A stretch of 64,000 bases of DNA from Anoxybacterium sp963668245 (GTDB taxonomy: Bacteria; Bacillota; Clostridia; Peptostreptococcales; Anaerovoracaceae), in NCBI GenBank assembly GCA_963668245.2, contig OY764195.2, positions 2,356,001 through 2,420,000 on the forward strand. The letters are read 5' to 3'. How positions within the stretch are numbered: the first letter of the stretch is position 1; every line of letters starts with the position of its first letter. Under the pieces are notes generated by a model. The model worked only from the letters and a program-made list of their open reading frames with translations. It did not search any database and was not told the origin of the DNA. Below are positions 1-7,796 of this stretch, piece after piece. The position numbers and the translations under genes were made by a program.

Positions 1-743
1 GTATTGCTTATGTAACCGTAAATCGACCAAAATCTATGAACGCACTAAGCAATGAAGTTTTGGACGAATTATATCTAGCATTTACCGAAGTCAACGATGA
101 CCCTGAAGTACAGATTGCAATTCTCACAGGAGAAGGAAAAGCATTTGTTGCTGGCGCAGACATCTCTCAAATGGTAGACCTGACTACGCTAGAAGGTCGT
201 GCTATGATGATCAAAGGACAAAAAGTAATGAACCACATTGAAAGCATTGATAAGCCAGTAATCGGCGCAATCAATGGTTTTGCTCTTGGTGGAGGATGCG
301 AATTAGCAATGGCTTGTGACATCAGAATCGCTTCTGAAAAAGCAAAGTTCGGACAACCAGAAGTAAATCTTGGAATTATCCCTGGATTTGGTGGAACCCA
401 AAGACTTCCTCGTTTGGTTGGTAAAGGCATGGGCAAGTATCTGATTATGACTGCTGAAATGATTGATGCCCAGGAAGCATATCGTATCGGATTAGTGGAA
501 AAAGTTGTTCCAGCCGAAGAACTGATTGGCACTGCTGAAAAAGTAGCAAAAACAATTATGTCTAAGGCCCCAATTGCAATCCGTGCTGCTAAAATCGCAG
601 TCAATAATGGTATCAGCTTAGATATCCAGACTGGTGTTGCATTTGAAGGCGAAGCACTTGTTGGTCCATTCAGTTCAGAAGATAGACTAGAAGGTATGCA
701 GGCATTCTTAGAAAAAAGACCTGCTGACTTCCAAAACAAATAA
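1..743 (+). CDS. enoyl-CoA hydratase / 3-hydroxybutyryl-CoA dehydratase (crotonase), 5'-truncated
   Basis: The reading frame is open from the first bases, and the residues before the internal Met at 36 (IAYVTVNRPKS) are typical crotonase N-terminus. The gene therefore starts left of the window and Met 36 is not its start. Crotonases hydrate trans-2-enoyl-CoA to 3-hydroxyacyl-CoA in the cytoplasm. The oxyanion-hole and catalytic segments are visible: AFVAGADI, GGGCELAMACD with the first catalytic Glu, and PEVNLGIIPGFGGTQRL with the second. Length (about 247 codons here, near 260 complete) fits the short monofunctional family. With bcd, etfAB and buk elsewhere in the window, crotonyl-CoA/butyrate metabolism is the likeliest role, but substrate chain length cannot be read from sequence. 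A strong terminator follows. Confidence 0.93.
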   Translation, partial: IAYVTVNRPKSMNALSNEVLDELYLAFTEVNDDPEVQIAILTGEGKAFVAGADISQMVDLTTLEGRAMMIKGQKVMNHIESIDKPVIGAINGFALGGGCELAMACDIRIASEKAKFGQPEVNLGIIPGFGGTQRLPRLVGKGMGKYLIMTAEMIDAQEAYRIGLVEKVVPAEELIGTAEKVAKTIMSKAPIAIRAAKIAVNNGISLDIQTGVAFEGEALVGPFSSEDRLEGMQAFLEKRPADFQNK

Positions 744-761
744 ACAAAAACCAAACCGGTT

Positions 762-819
762 GCACTATGGCTTTCCTATCGTATCACCAAGAGGATATGG
801 AAGGCCAAGTGCTTTTTTT
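762..819 (+). terminator. Rho-independent terminator after crotonase
   Basis: GCACT pairs with AGTGC at the base and GGC-TTCC pairs with GGAAGGCC further in. Seven T follow (813-819). It lies 19 bp after the crotonase stop. Confidence 0.85.
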
Positions 820-883
820 CATATAATGGTTCTTTTGGGATTCTGATTCGATTATGCTTTTTCCCCTACAAAGCAGATTTTGA

Positions 884-1453
884 TTATACAACTTCTCCCT
901 GCAAGGACCAACGATTTCCAAATAAAATCGCATCAGTCCCTTTCTCATCACAAATCCATGTCTCAATTTGCTCTTTGAGCAAGACAACTGGCATACGGTC
1001 ATGTATCTTTTTCATCTCCCCTTCAGACTGAGTCGTTAAAATGACAAATCGAGGTTTTTGATAAAAAAAATCATAAATTCCTGCCATATATAGCACCTCT
1101 TGTCCTATCGCACGAAATAAATATTTTTGCTTTTCTTTATTCCATTCATAAAATCCAGTAGAAGGAATCACACATCTTCGATTCTGAAAAGACTCTGAAA
1201 ACATCTTTTTTTCTCTCACCGATTCACTTCTTCCGTTGATAATCACTCCTTTCCCTGTCCAGCTAGGAAATCCCCACTGAATTAGTTTGGGTGCAATGAC
1301 ATGATTTTCTGCTAATAAAACGGGAACCGTATCTGTTGGAAAAATTTCACCAGTCTTTAGATTTACTTTCTCTGCCTCTCTACTGACTTGTTCTACAATT
1401 TTATCAATCTCTTCCAGCTCACGATCTGTAAAAAAAGTATAGCGCCCGCACAT
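884..1453 (-). CDS. SRAP family protein (HMCES/YedK-like, abasic-site DNA-protein crosslinker)
   Basis: This 189-residue protein begins MCGRYTFF. The family removes Met1 so that Cys2 can bond covalently with abasic sites in single-stranded DNA. Other family landmarks are present: INGRSESV near residue 75, the GFYEW segment with the conserved Glu near 103, and HDRMPV with the conserved His near 150. Length matches the family (about 200-230, slightly short). The start has a good GGAGGGGAG ribosome site, and a TATAAT lies at 1478-1483 on this strand. It sits beside a Y-family polymerase and so in a damage-tolerance neighbourhood, but has its own start region and I see no LexA box in front of it. 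Confidence 0.9.
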   Translation of the reverse strand: MCGRYTFFTDRELEEIDKIVEQVSREAEKVNLKTGEIFPTDTVPVLLAENHVIAPKLIQWGFPSWTGKGVIINGRSESVREKKMFSESFQNRRCVIPSTGFYEWNKEKQKYLFRAIGQEVLYMAGIYDFFYQKPRFVILTTQSEGEMKKIHDRMPVVLLKEQIETWICDEKGTDAILFGNRWSLQGEVV

Positions 1454-1562
1454 CCTACTCCCCTCCTTGTTTGTTCTATTATACCCAATATTCTATAAAT
1501 ACTTATTATTTTAAATTTCATATATTGCTTTTAGCAATGTGATTATAAACGTGCTTCCTTCC

Positions 1563-1826
1563 TCACATTTTATAAAGTTCCCAGCGGCAATCTGCAATCA
1601 AATACTTTAATTCATATAGCCTCATTTCTCCCGAAAAGCTACTTTGACAGCAATAAACAATCGCTCTGATTCCTGCCAATTTTATCTCCTCCACCATGAT
1701 GATTTTATCTATTTTAATCTCATGATACAGACCTTCTTTATCTGCATAGCGAAATTTATACGGCATTGGCTTGTCTTTTCCAATAAATTTTACAATGGCA
1801 TCAATAGGTTCTGCTAAAATTTTCAT
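1563..1826 (-). CDS. small protein translationally coupled to Y-family polymerase, function unknown
   Basis: An 87-residue protein whose ATG overlaps the stop of the polymerase gene by four bases (ATGA), which indicates translational coupling and one operon. It is rich in charged residues and Ile, with a Cys pair (YCCQ) in the middle, and has no signal peptide or membrane segment. Small proteins in this position downstream of DinB/UmuC-type polymerases are common in clostridia, but I do not recognise a named domain. An accessory role with the polymerase is inferred from coupling only. It shares the SOS-type promoter upstream of the polymerase. Confidence 0.75.
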   Translation of the reverse strand: MKILAEPIDAIVKFIGKDKPMPYKFRYADKEGLYHEIKIDKIIMVEEIKLAGIRAIVYCCQSSFSGEMRLYELKYLIADCRWELYKM

Positions 1827-3073
1827 TGTGAATATCCTCCCATCATAATAAAGTGACTGTCGTTTGTACCACCCTGCACTGGATTGATTAATCCATTTGC
1901 AAAGGCTCCACGAATAATGGCTCTCGTTCCATATTTTTCCCGAATCGCATCAATTACATGGTCTAGCCGATTGTTCCTCTCCTTATTGCATCCATCAAAA
2001 AAAGATAATTGTCTCGTATCAAGCGCAGAAAAGTTAGAAACCGAAACTCCAATCTGTCTGATTGGATCACCTTTCCAGCATTGACCAAAGAGTAAACAAG
2101 CAAATTCATAGATTTCAGTTGTGGCCTGAATACTGCTTGGAAGGACCATCTGATGACTGCATCTTTGAAATCCATCGGTCTTAAAAGAAATCGAAACAAG
2201 AGATGCAAAGTATCCTAACTTTCGAAGACGCATCGAAACCCTCTCTGTCAAAGCAAGTAAAACCAAATGTACCTCTCTCTTTTCCACCACATCATAAGGA
2301 ATGGTAATGCTATTTCCAACACCCTTTTGAATGATATCCCGATTATTGATTACTGGCGAATCATCTATCCCATTGGCAAATTCCCATGCCAAAAGCCCTG
2401 GTGCTTTCAACAGCGCTTTCATATGATTGGGATCAGCACTAGCAAAATCTCCAATGGTATTGATATTAATTCGCTTTAATTTTTCCGATGTAGCTCTGCC
2501 TACCATGAAGAGTTCTCCAACTGGCAATGGCCACAGTTTGGTAGAAACTTCTTCTGGCCAAAGGGTATGAAGCTTATTTGGTTTTTGCAGTTCAGAGCCC
2601 ATTTTTGCCAAAAGCTTATTGGTTGACACTCCTATATTTACAGTAAACCCTAATTCTTTGTGAATTCTATCTTTTATTTCAAAGGCCATATGGATAGACT
2701 CATCCCTTGTCCTGGTTTTATTTGAAAAATCAACAAAACACTCATCGATGCTATATCGCTCTACCAATGGTGAATATTCCAAAAGAATTTGATACATGGC
2801 GTTGCTACACAGCATATAAAGGTCATAATCTGGTGGATACACTGCTAAATCCGGACACTTTTGCCGTGCTTCCATCAAGCTTTGGCCTGTCCCAATCCCA
2901 TATTTTTTTGCACCCATTGACTTAGCCAAAATAATCCCATGACGGTTGAGCGGATCTCCAGAAATGACAGCTGGAATCTCCCGAATATCCACACTAGAAC
3001 CTGTCTCTAACAGATGAACAGCGGTCCAGCTTAAGTATGCAGAATTTGCATCAATATGAAATATGATTCTCAT
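1823..3073 (-). CDS. Y-family DNA polymerase (DinB/UmuC-like, translesion synthesis)
   Basis: Error-prone polymerase for lesion bypass. The family's catalytic carboxylates are visible in FHIDANSAYLSW (first Asp) and YSIDECFVDFS (Asp-Glu pair). A little-finger domain follows, and near the C-terminus RQLSFFD resembles a beta-clamp binding peptide. An upstream in-frame GTG (3082) is part of the AAGGTGG ribosome site, so I place the start at the ATG at 3073, which gives MRIIFHIDANSAY, the usual family N-terminus. The promoter holds a perfect palindromic LexA box in its spacer, so SOS induction is likely. About 416 residues fits DinB/UmuC-type enzymes; whether it behaves as Pol IV or Pol V cannot be settled here. 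Confidence 0.92.
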   Translation of the reverse strand: MRIIFHIDANSAYLSWTAVHLLETGSSVDIREIPAVISGDPLNRHGIILAKSMGAKKYGIGTGQSLMEARQKCPDLAVYPPDYDLYMLCSNAMYQILLEYSPLVERYSIDECFVDFSNKTRTRDESIHMAFEIKDRIHKELGFTVNIGVSTNKLLAKMGSELQKPNKLHTLWPEEVSTKLWPLPVGELFMVGRATSEKLKRININTIGDFASADPNHMKALLKAPGLLAWEFANGIDDSPVINNRDIIQKGVGNSITIPYDVVEKREVHLVLLALTERVSMRLRKLGYFASLVSISFKTDGFQRCSHQMVLPSSIQATTEIYEFACLLFGQCWKGDPIRQIGVSVSNFSALDTRQLSFFDGCNKERNNRLDHVIDAIREKYGTRAIIRGAFANGLINPVQGGTNDSHFIMMGGYSQ

Positions 3074-3102
3074 GTTCTCCACCTTCTTTTTTCTCTGAAA
3101 CC

Positions 3103-3131
3103 ATCATAACAGAACATATGTTCTTGTTCAA
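3103..3131 (-). promoter_or_regulatory. SOS promoter: LexA box inside the -35/-10 spacer of the polymerase gene
   Basis: On the minus strand TTGAAC (-35, 3126-3131) and TATGAT (-10, 3103-3108) are separated by exactly 17 bp. The spacer contains AGAACATATGTTCT (3111-3124), a perfect 14-bp palindrome that matches the Gram-positive LexA consensus GAAC-N4-GTTC. LexA bound here would block RNA polymerase. The -10 is 30 bp upstream of the proposed ATG. A separate inverted repeat (TTCTTGTT/AACAAGAA, 3121-3137) overlaps the -35. Confidence 0.88.
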
Positions 3132-3156
3132 CAAGAAAAAAGTGGAAATCACAGAA

Positions 3157-3184
3157 TTAAAAAGCGACCCTAAAAAGTGTCGCC
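3157..3184 (-). terminator. terminator of the envelope operon
   Basis: Read on the minus strand, GCGAC pairs with GTCGC across a short AT-rich loop and is followed by TTTTT. It lies 26 bp after the stop of the small membrane protein gene and separates that operon from the SOS promoter. Confidence 0.75.
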
Positions 3185-3209
3185 CATTGATTCACACCGT
3201 TCTTGATTT

Positions 3210-3659
3210 TTATGTGGTTCCATTTTTCCCAGCATCCACAATGGCAAAAGGAATCAGCCTGAAAACCAAAACCATTAGTCCAGCGATAAAAAACATCGCG
3301 CCGGCTCCATAAAAAAACTTTGTATAGATTGAGCTAGTCCCAGCAATCTCAAAAACTCCTTGCAGAAAGCTACCTGCTGTCATTGTCACAATTCCAAAAT
3401 GATGAAGCAAGTAAAACAATCTGTATTTCTCTTTCCCACTCACCTTTGGCACGATCAAGTCCAACAACAAGAAAAACAAAGCGCCACCCACTAGCGGATA
3501 AAGAAACATCCATGTCATCGCTGCTGATGAAACACCGTGGCCAAACATACCATAAATCCAATTTACTAAAATCGTCCCCATGGATCCAATCAAATAAATC
3601 AGTGCTGTTTTACGCAATTTCCAACACGTTTGATTTTTCTCAATACCCAATATAGACAA
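3210..3659 (-). CDS. small integral membrane protein (about four TM segments)
   Basis: A 149-residue protein with four hydrophobic stretches, near residues 16-38, 47-68, 84-104 and 115-138, separated by short polar loops, so a tetra-span membrane protein. Its start overlaps the end of the phosphodiester glycosidase gene by 20 bp, so the two are probably translated together. I recognise no family. Context (GT2-GtrA fusion, then phosphodiester glycosidase) suggests envelope glycan handling, but that is inference only. Confidence 0.72.
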   Translation of the reverse strand: MSILGIEKNQTCWKLRKTALIYLIGSMGTILVNWIYGMFGHGVSSAAMTWMFLYPLVGGALFFLLLDLIVPKVSGKEKYRLFYLLHHFGIVTMTAGSFLQGVFEIAGTSSIYTKFFYGAGAMFFIAGLMVLVFRLIPFAIVDAGKNGTT

Positions 3660-4572
3660 TATCGCTCACCTTCCTTTCTCCATTTGATCTTCCATCCGTA
3701 GGCGTATTGATGACTTTCCCATTAAAATAGAGCGTCGAAGAACCTCCCCCATCTAAGTTATACGCTGTGGTACATCCTTGTTCTTTCATAACTTGTGCTA
3801 ATTCTAAAAGCGATAGTCCTGCGCTTTGGCTGGTTCTGCCATCAGAAACCACAATCACATAATGAAGTGCGGAAACTTGACCAATTGCAGTACGCGGATT
3901 ACTTGTCTTAGACTGAGATACCTCGCTGCTCTCGTCCACCTGAATCATTCCCTCTTCAATCAAGGATGGACCAAAAGAAAGAATTTGCCATATTTGGTCT
4001 AAATCCAGCGATGCAAGTGCCGTATCACTTTCACTTAAAATAGAGAAATCACCATTCTCATCAATTACAAGAGCATCATTCCCTTGGTCTTCTGTATCTC
4101 GATAGAGGATTCCATTGCGCAACACATATCCATAGTTTCTAAAACCATAGTAATCTCCATTGATTGCTAAAATAGCCTGATGTTCCTCTGCCATAGCTGA
4201 CGTGGTCTCCTTAACATTTCGTCCATAAGTATTCTCTGCCAATGCTGTTTTCAAATAGCTTGGATCTGATACTTGAATATCCGCAATATAGATGTCCGTA
4301 TCGTATTGTCGAATTGTCTGAATAGAAATTTTAATATTTTCATCTTTATAGGTCGAATCAGTAATATTGGCATCACTACTTTGTGCTATCTGAGTATTTT
4401 CTGTTGCTGCCGCAAGTTGGCCTGCCACGGTGGTATTCTCAGCCGTTGTTTGCTGCGCCACCATTGTCTTTGGTATGACAAAAGCATCCAAAACAGTAAA
4501 AACCATGGCACCAATCAAAATCAAAGAAAAAAATATTCCGTACCGATATGGCCTCATAAAAAACTGTTTCAT
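3640..4572 (-). CDS. phosphodiester glycosidase (NAGPA domain) family exported protein
   Basis: A 310-residue protein with a short basic N-terminus and one hydrophobic segment (about residues 12-33), then a Thr/Ala/Gln-rich linker to about residue 75. The rest is an extracytoplasmic NAGPA-type domain. Family signatures are the AINGDYYGFR segment, NPRTAIGQ and YNLDGGGSSTLYFNG. Members remove GlcNAc or similar sugars linked through phosphodiester bonds and are often annotated in exopolysaccharide loci. Its start abuts the stop of the glycosyltransferase gene. Together they may add and trim a phosphodiester-linked sugar on a wall polymer; the substrate is not readable from sequence. Confidence 0.88.
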   Translation of the reverse strand: MKQFFMRPYRYGIFFSLILIGAMVFTVLDAFVIPKTMVAQQTTAENTTVAGQLAAATENTQIAQSSDANITDSTYKDENIKISIQTIRQYDTDIYIADIQVSDPSYLKTALAENTYGRNVKETTSAMAEEHQAILAINGDYYGFRNYGYVLRNGILYRDTEDQGNDALVIDENGDFSILSESDTALASLDLDQIWQILSFGPSLIEEGMIQVDESSEVSQSKTSNPRTAIGQVSALHYVIVVSDGRTSQSAGLSLLELAQVMKEQGCTTAYNLDGGGSSTLYFNGKVINTPTDGRSNGERKVSDIVYIGY

Positions 4573-5630
4573 TAAGAGATTAATTTCCTTTCTTCTTTTT
4601 CCGTAAAAATAAAGTTTTTCTGAATTTGATAACTGATAAAAAACAATCCCGTATCCACAAGTACTTTAATCACCGTTAAATTCATAGGGAAGCGGCTTAA
4701 AGCCGAAACAAAGAGCCAACTCATCATCATCTGTACACAGAAAAGAGAGAAGTATCCAATTGCTTCAGTGGCACTGTGTTTTTTACTTCCAAATACCCAA
4801 AATTTATTGATTGTAAAATTCAAAGTTCCAGACATCAGCCTTGCAATCACAGTTGCAGATAAAATCCCTGATGTAGAAGCACCAAATACATATGCTGCGA
4901 AAATTGTAAATAACGATAAATCCGCGATAGCAGAAACGAGAGAAGAGAAACTGTACTTTACAATATTCAAATAAATCAAAGCCGAATCTCTAAACGGATG
5001 AAAATGTGAAGATGCATTATTTTCCTTATAAATTGTCTCGATTGGAATACAAATAAATGGGATTTTTTTTCTCCCAAATTCCAGCAATACATTCATCTCA
5101 TACTCATATTTTTCCCCTGAAACAGACAGGCATAGCGCCTTATGCGTCTTTGAAATCCCACGAAGACCTGTCTGTGTATCTTCACACTGTTTGCCAGTGC
5201 TTAGAAGGTATACAAAAGATGTGATTCGGTTTCCGTAATAACTCTTAAATGGAATATTCCTTCCATGAAAATTTCTGGTTCCCAAAATCAGTGCATCTTG
5301 ATTTTTTTCAAGATATTCTGCTACTTCTGCAATATCCTCAGCGCGATGTTGCCCGTCTGCATCTGCTGTCACATATCCACAGGCTTCTGGATAATGATAT
5401 GCAACATATTGAATTCCTGTTTTTAATGCTGCTCCTTTCCCCCTGTTTTTACTGTGACTGCAAATATCGCAGCGGGTCTCTTGCTTTAGATATTCAAAAA
5501 TATAATCATGCGGTGAATCACTTCCATCATTCACAACAACAACTTGTAAATCCAATAGGTTTAAACTTTTTACCAGCTGAATCAATTCCTCATCTGGGTT
5601 CAGTGCAGGTATAATCACAATCGGCTTCAT
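4572..5630 (-). CDS. GT2 glycosyltransferase (DPM1-like) fused to a GtrA-like membrane domain
   Basis: Residues 1 to about 215 form a family 2 glycosyltransferase: IPALNPDEEL, VVVNDGSD and the metal-binding TADADGQH. Residues about 225-345 hold four hydrophobic segments with GtrA features (FTINKFWVFGSKK), a fold linked to flipping undecaprenyl-phosphate-linked sugars. A single chain combining the polyprenyl-phosphate glycosyl transfer and flippase-like parts is found in Firmicutes. It is the first gene of a three-gene operon with the phosphodiester glycosidase and the small membrane protein. The sugar is unknown. Confidence 0.88.
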   Translation of the reverse strand: MKPIVIIPALNPDEELIQLVKSLNLLDLQVVVVNDGSDSPHDYIFEYLKQETRCDICSHSKNRGKGAALKTGIQYVAYHYPEACGYVTADADGQHRAEDIAEVAEYLEKNQDALILGTRNFHGRNIPFKSYYGNRITSFVYLLSTGKQCEDTQTGLRGISKTHKALCLSVSGEKYEYEMNVLLEFGRKKIPFICIPIETIYKENNASSHFHPFRDSALIYLNIVKYSFSSLVSAIADLSLFTIFAAYVFGASTSGILSATVIARLMSGTLNFTINKFWVFGSKKHSATEAIGYFSLFCVQMMMSWLFVSALSRFPMNLTVIKVLVDTGLFFISYQIQKNFIFTEKEERKLIS

Positions 5631-5710
5631 CTATTGATCCCCCTTTTTTTTCTAATCCTATCCTACCGCTCCCATGTGATTATTTGATGAAAGAAATATG
5701 TTGCTTTTCA

Positions 5711-5757
5711 AAAAAATACGCCTCGAAGGTTGGTTCCATTCAACCTCGAGGCGTATT
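5711..5757 (-). terminator. terminator after the CoA-transferase gene
   Basis: A 17-bp stem (ATACGCCTCGAGGTTG against its near-perfect complement, one mismatch) with an 8-base loop. On the minus strand it is followed by TTTTTT. The plus strand has only a broken T-run, so it mainly serves the CoA-transferase. Confidence 0.85.
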
Positions 5758-5785
5758 TCTTCTTTATTCTAATTTTATTCTTATG

Positions 5786-7336
5786 CTATTTTAATCCCAT
5801 GATTTCGTCTTTAAAAATTCTAGCATCCATCAATTTTGGGGTTCCATCCATCTTAGGAGCAAAGTCCATCAAGTCTAAAACCTGTGTCTGAAGGTCAATT
5901 CCTGGTGCAATTTCTGTTAAATAAACGCCATCCTGACGTAATTCAAAAACAGCTCTTTCTGTAATATACATAACTGGCTGTCCGATTTTTGCAGCGTATT
6001 CACCACTAAAAGTAATCTGCTCTACTTCGTCTATGAATTTTCTTTCAGAACCTTCCTGCGTAATCTCAATGGTACCATCATGCACCTTCATTTTTAATCC
6101 ATTTGCAGTAAATGTGCCACAGTAGAAAACTTTTTTTGCATTCTGCGTGATATTGATAAATCCACCACATCCAGCAATTCTAGGTCCAAACTTACTTACA
6201 TTGATATTTCCCTGCTTGTCAGCCTGAGCCAGTCCAAGGAATGCAAGATCAACTCCGCCGCCATCATAAAAATCAAATTGTACATGCTGATCTAAGATAC
6301 ATTCTGGATTTACAGAAGCTCCAAACTGAGAACCACCACAAGGTACTCCGCCAATCGGACCTGCTTCCACAGTCAGTACCATATAGTCACCAATACCTTC
6401 TTCATTGGCAACAGCGGAAATATATTCAGGACATCCTATTCCAAGATTTACTACAGTATTTTCTCTTAGTTCCATTGCAGCTCTTCTACCTATAATCTTT
6501 TTTGCGCTCATTGGAGGGGCTTCCAAAGAATCAACTGGAACTACAAGTTCACCAGTCAAAGAAGGATCAAATGCATGATCGAAAGATTGCTCATGATCGC
6601 ATGGTTCAGAAATGACGAGTGCATCTATATATATTCTAGGAATCTTTACAAGTCTCGCATCTAAAGTTCCAGTTTTTACAATTTTTTCGACTTGCACAAA
6701 AACTTTACCACCACTATTTTTAGCAGCTTGAGCCAGCGCAGTTACTTCATGAGATCCAACTTCTCTTTCTAATGTTACATTTCCAAGTTCATCTGCATAA
6801 GAACCACGTAGAAACACTACATTGATTGGAAATGCTTTATATAAAAGTTTTTCTTCTCCTAAAATATCAACCACTTCAACCATATTTTCTGTGGTGATAT
6901 CATTTAATTTTCCACCTTGTTTTCTTGGATCAACAAAAGTATTTAAACCAACATGAGTAATGGTTCCAATTTTGTGTGCTGCAATATCTCTACAAAGCTG
7001 AGACAACGTCCCTTGAGGAAGATTATATCCTTCCATTTCATTGTTTAAAATACACTTTCCAAGAGCTGGAGCAGTATTGTAATGTCCTGCAATTACTCGT
7101 TTTGTCATTCCCTTATGTGCAAAGTGATCTGCACCTCTTCCATCACGATTTCCCTGTGCTGCTGCATAAAAATAAGTCAAATCTTTTGGGGATCCAGTTT
7201 CCAGAAATCGTTTTTCTAATGCCTTCGTCAAAGACTCTGGGATTCCACTCCCTACGAATCCGCTCGAAGCGACTACTTGCCCATCTTGTACGAAGCTAGC
7301 GGCTTCTTCTGCGGTAATCACCTTCATGTTTTTCAT
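5786..7336 (-). CDS. acyl-CoA:carboxylate CoA-transferase (propionate/acetate CoA-transferase type, YdiF family)
   Basis: This enzyme moves CoA between an acyl-CoA and a carboxylate such as acetate. It is a single-chain fusion of alpha and beta CoA-transferase halves: GFVGSGIPES near the N-terminus, and the second half with NLGIGCPEYIS and EAGPIGGVPCGG, whose Glu fits the family's catalytic glutamate that forms the CoA thioester. About 516 residues fits the Pct/YdiF type. An upstream in-frame ATG (7360) precedes the ribosome site GGAGG, so the ATG at 7336 (MKNMKVITAEEAA) is the better start. It has its own promoter and terminator. In a butyrate former it could produce acetyl-, propionyl- or butyryl-CoA; the substrate is not decidable here. 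Confidence 0.92.
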   Translation of the reverse strand: MKNMKVITAEEAASFVQDGQVVASSGFVGSGIPESLTKALEKRFLETGSPKDLTYFYAAAQGNRDGRGADHFAHKGMTKRVIAGHYNTAPALGKCILNNEMEGYNLPQGTLSQLCRDIAAHKIGTITHVGLNTFVDPRKQGGKLNDITTENMVEVVDILGEEKLLYKAFPINVVFLRGSYADELGNVTLEREVGSHEVTALAQAAKNSGGKVFVQVEKIVKTGTLDARLVKIPRIYIDALVISEPCDHEQSFDHAFDPSLTGELVVPVDSLEAPPMSAKKIIGRRAAMELRENTVVNLGIGCPEYISAVANEEGIGDYMVLTVEAGPIGGVPCGGSQFGASVNPECILDQHVQFDFYDGGGVDLAFLGLAQADKQGNINVSKFGPRIAGCGGFINITQNAKKVFYCGTFTANGLKMKVHDGTIEITQEGSERKFIDEVEQITFSGEYAAKIGQPVMYITERAVFELRQDGVYLTEIAPGIDLQTQVLDLMDFAPKMDGTPKLMDARIFKDEIMGLK

Positions 7337-7388
7337 CCAAGTTCCTCCAATATATTTCATAAATAGATTATATTAAGCTACATTTATT

Positions 7389-7438
7389 ATGGTATCACTT
7401 CGTTATATATTTGTCAATATATCTAACATGTATACATG
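7389..7438 (-). promoter_or_regulatory. promoter of the CoA-transferase gene with an upstream 12-bp palindrome
   Basis: Minus strand: TTGACA (7412-7417), 17-bp spacer, TACCAT (7389-7394); a CATAAT lies three bases further down as an alternative -10. Nine bases upstream of the -35 is CATGTATACATG (7427-7438), a perfect palindrome whose TGTATACA core resembles GntR/FadR-type operators. The bound regulator is unknown. Confidence 0.6.
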
Positions 7439-7660
7439 ATTCATTATAACAATATCATTCCAGTATATTTTTTATCCAAACATACGCAAAGCCTTTATTT
7501 CAATGGGTTATTGCCTATCAATCACATTTATGTTTTATATTGTATTTATAAAAACAAGTCCTCTTAATATTAAAAGCTTATTTCAAAGTAACTCAGTTTC
7601 CTATTAGTATGTTAAAAGGGAATCAAAATTCAGAATCAAGCTTACTAATAAATACCCAAA
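7439..7660. other. intergenic stretch, no gene recognised
   Basis: AT-rich sequence between the CoA-transferase promoter and the terminator of the oxidoreductase operon. I found no open frame with a ribosome site and no clear RNA structure. Confidence 0.5.
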
Positions 7661-7703
7661 AAAAAGCCGATAAAGAATTTTGATATTTCCCTATCGGCTT
7701 TTC
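7661..7703 (-). terminator. terminator of the NuoEF/GltD-NuoG-like operon
   Basis: AAAAGCCGATA pairs with TATCGGCTTTT around a 21-base loop. On the minus strand the second arm runs into eight T. It lies about 95 bp after the stop of the 1166-residue protein. Confidence 0.75.
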
Positions 7704-7796
7704 GTTATAAATTGTTATTGCCCGTATCGTAACCTATGAAACGCAAGAACCCATAATCCCCTTGCTTCATTCTAACTAATACTGGTTTTGGCAATC

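Noticed and set aside
1469..1483. LexA box upstream of the SRAP gene
   Set aside because: Only a GAAC half-site (GAACAAAC) is present; the second half does not match.
3118..3312. A 64-codon plus-strand frame beside the LexA box
   Set aside because: It runs through a promoter, a terminator and the end of the small membrane protein gene; no plausible ribosome site.
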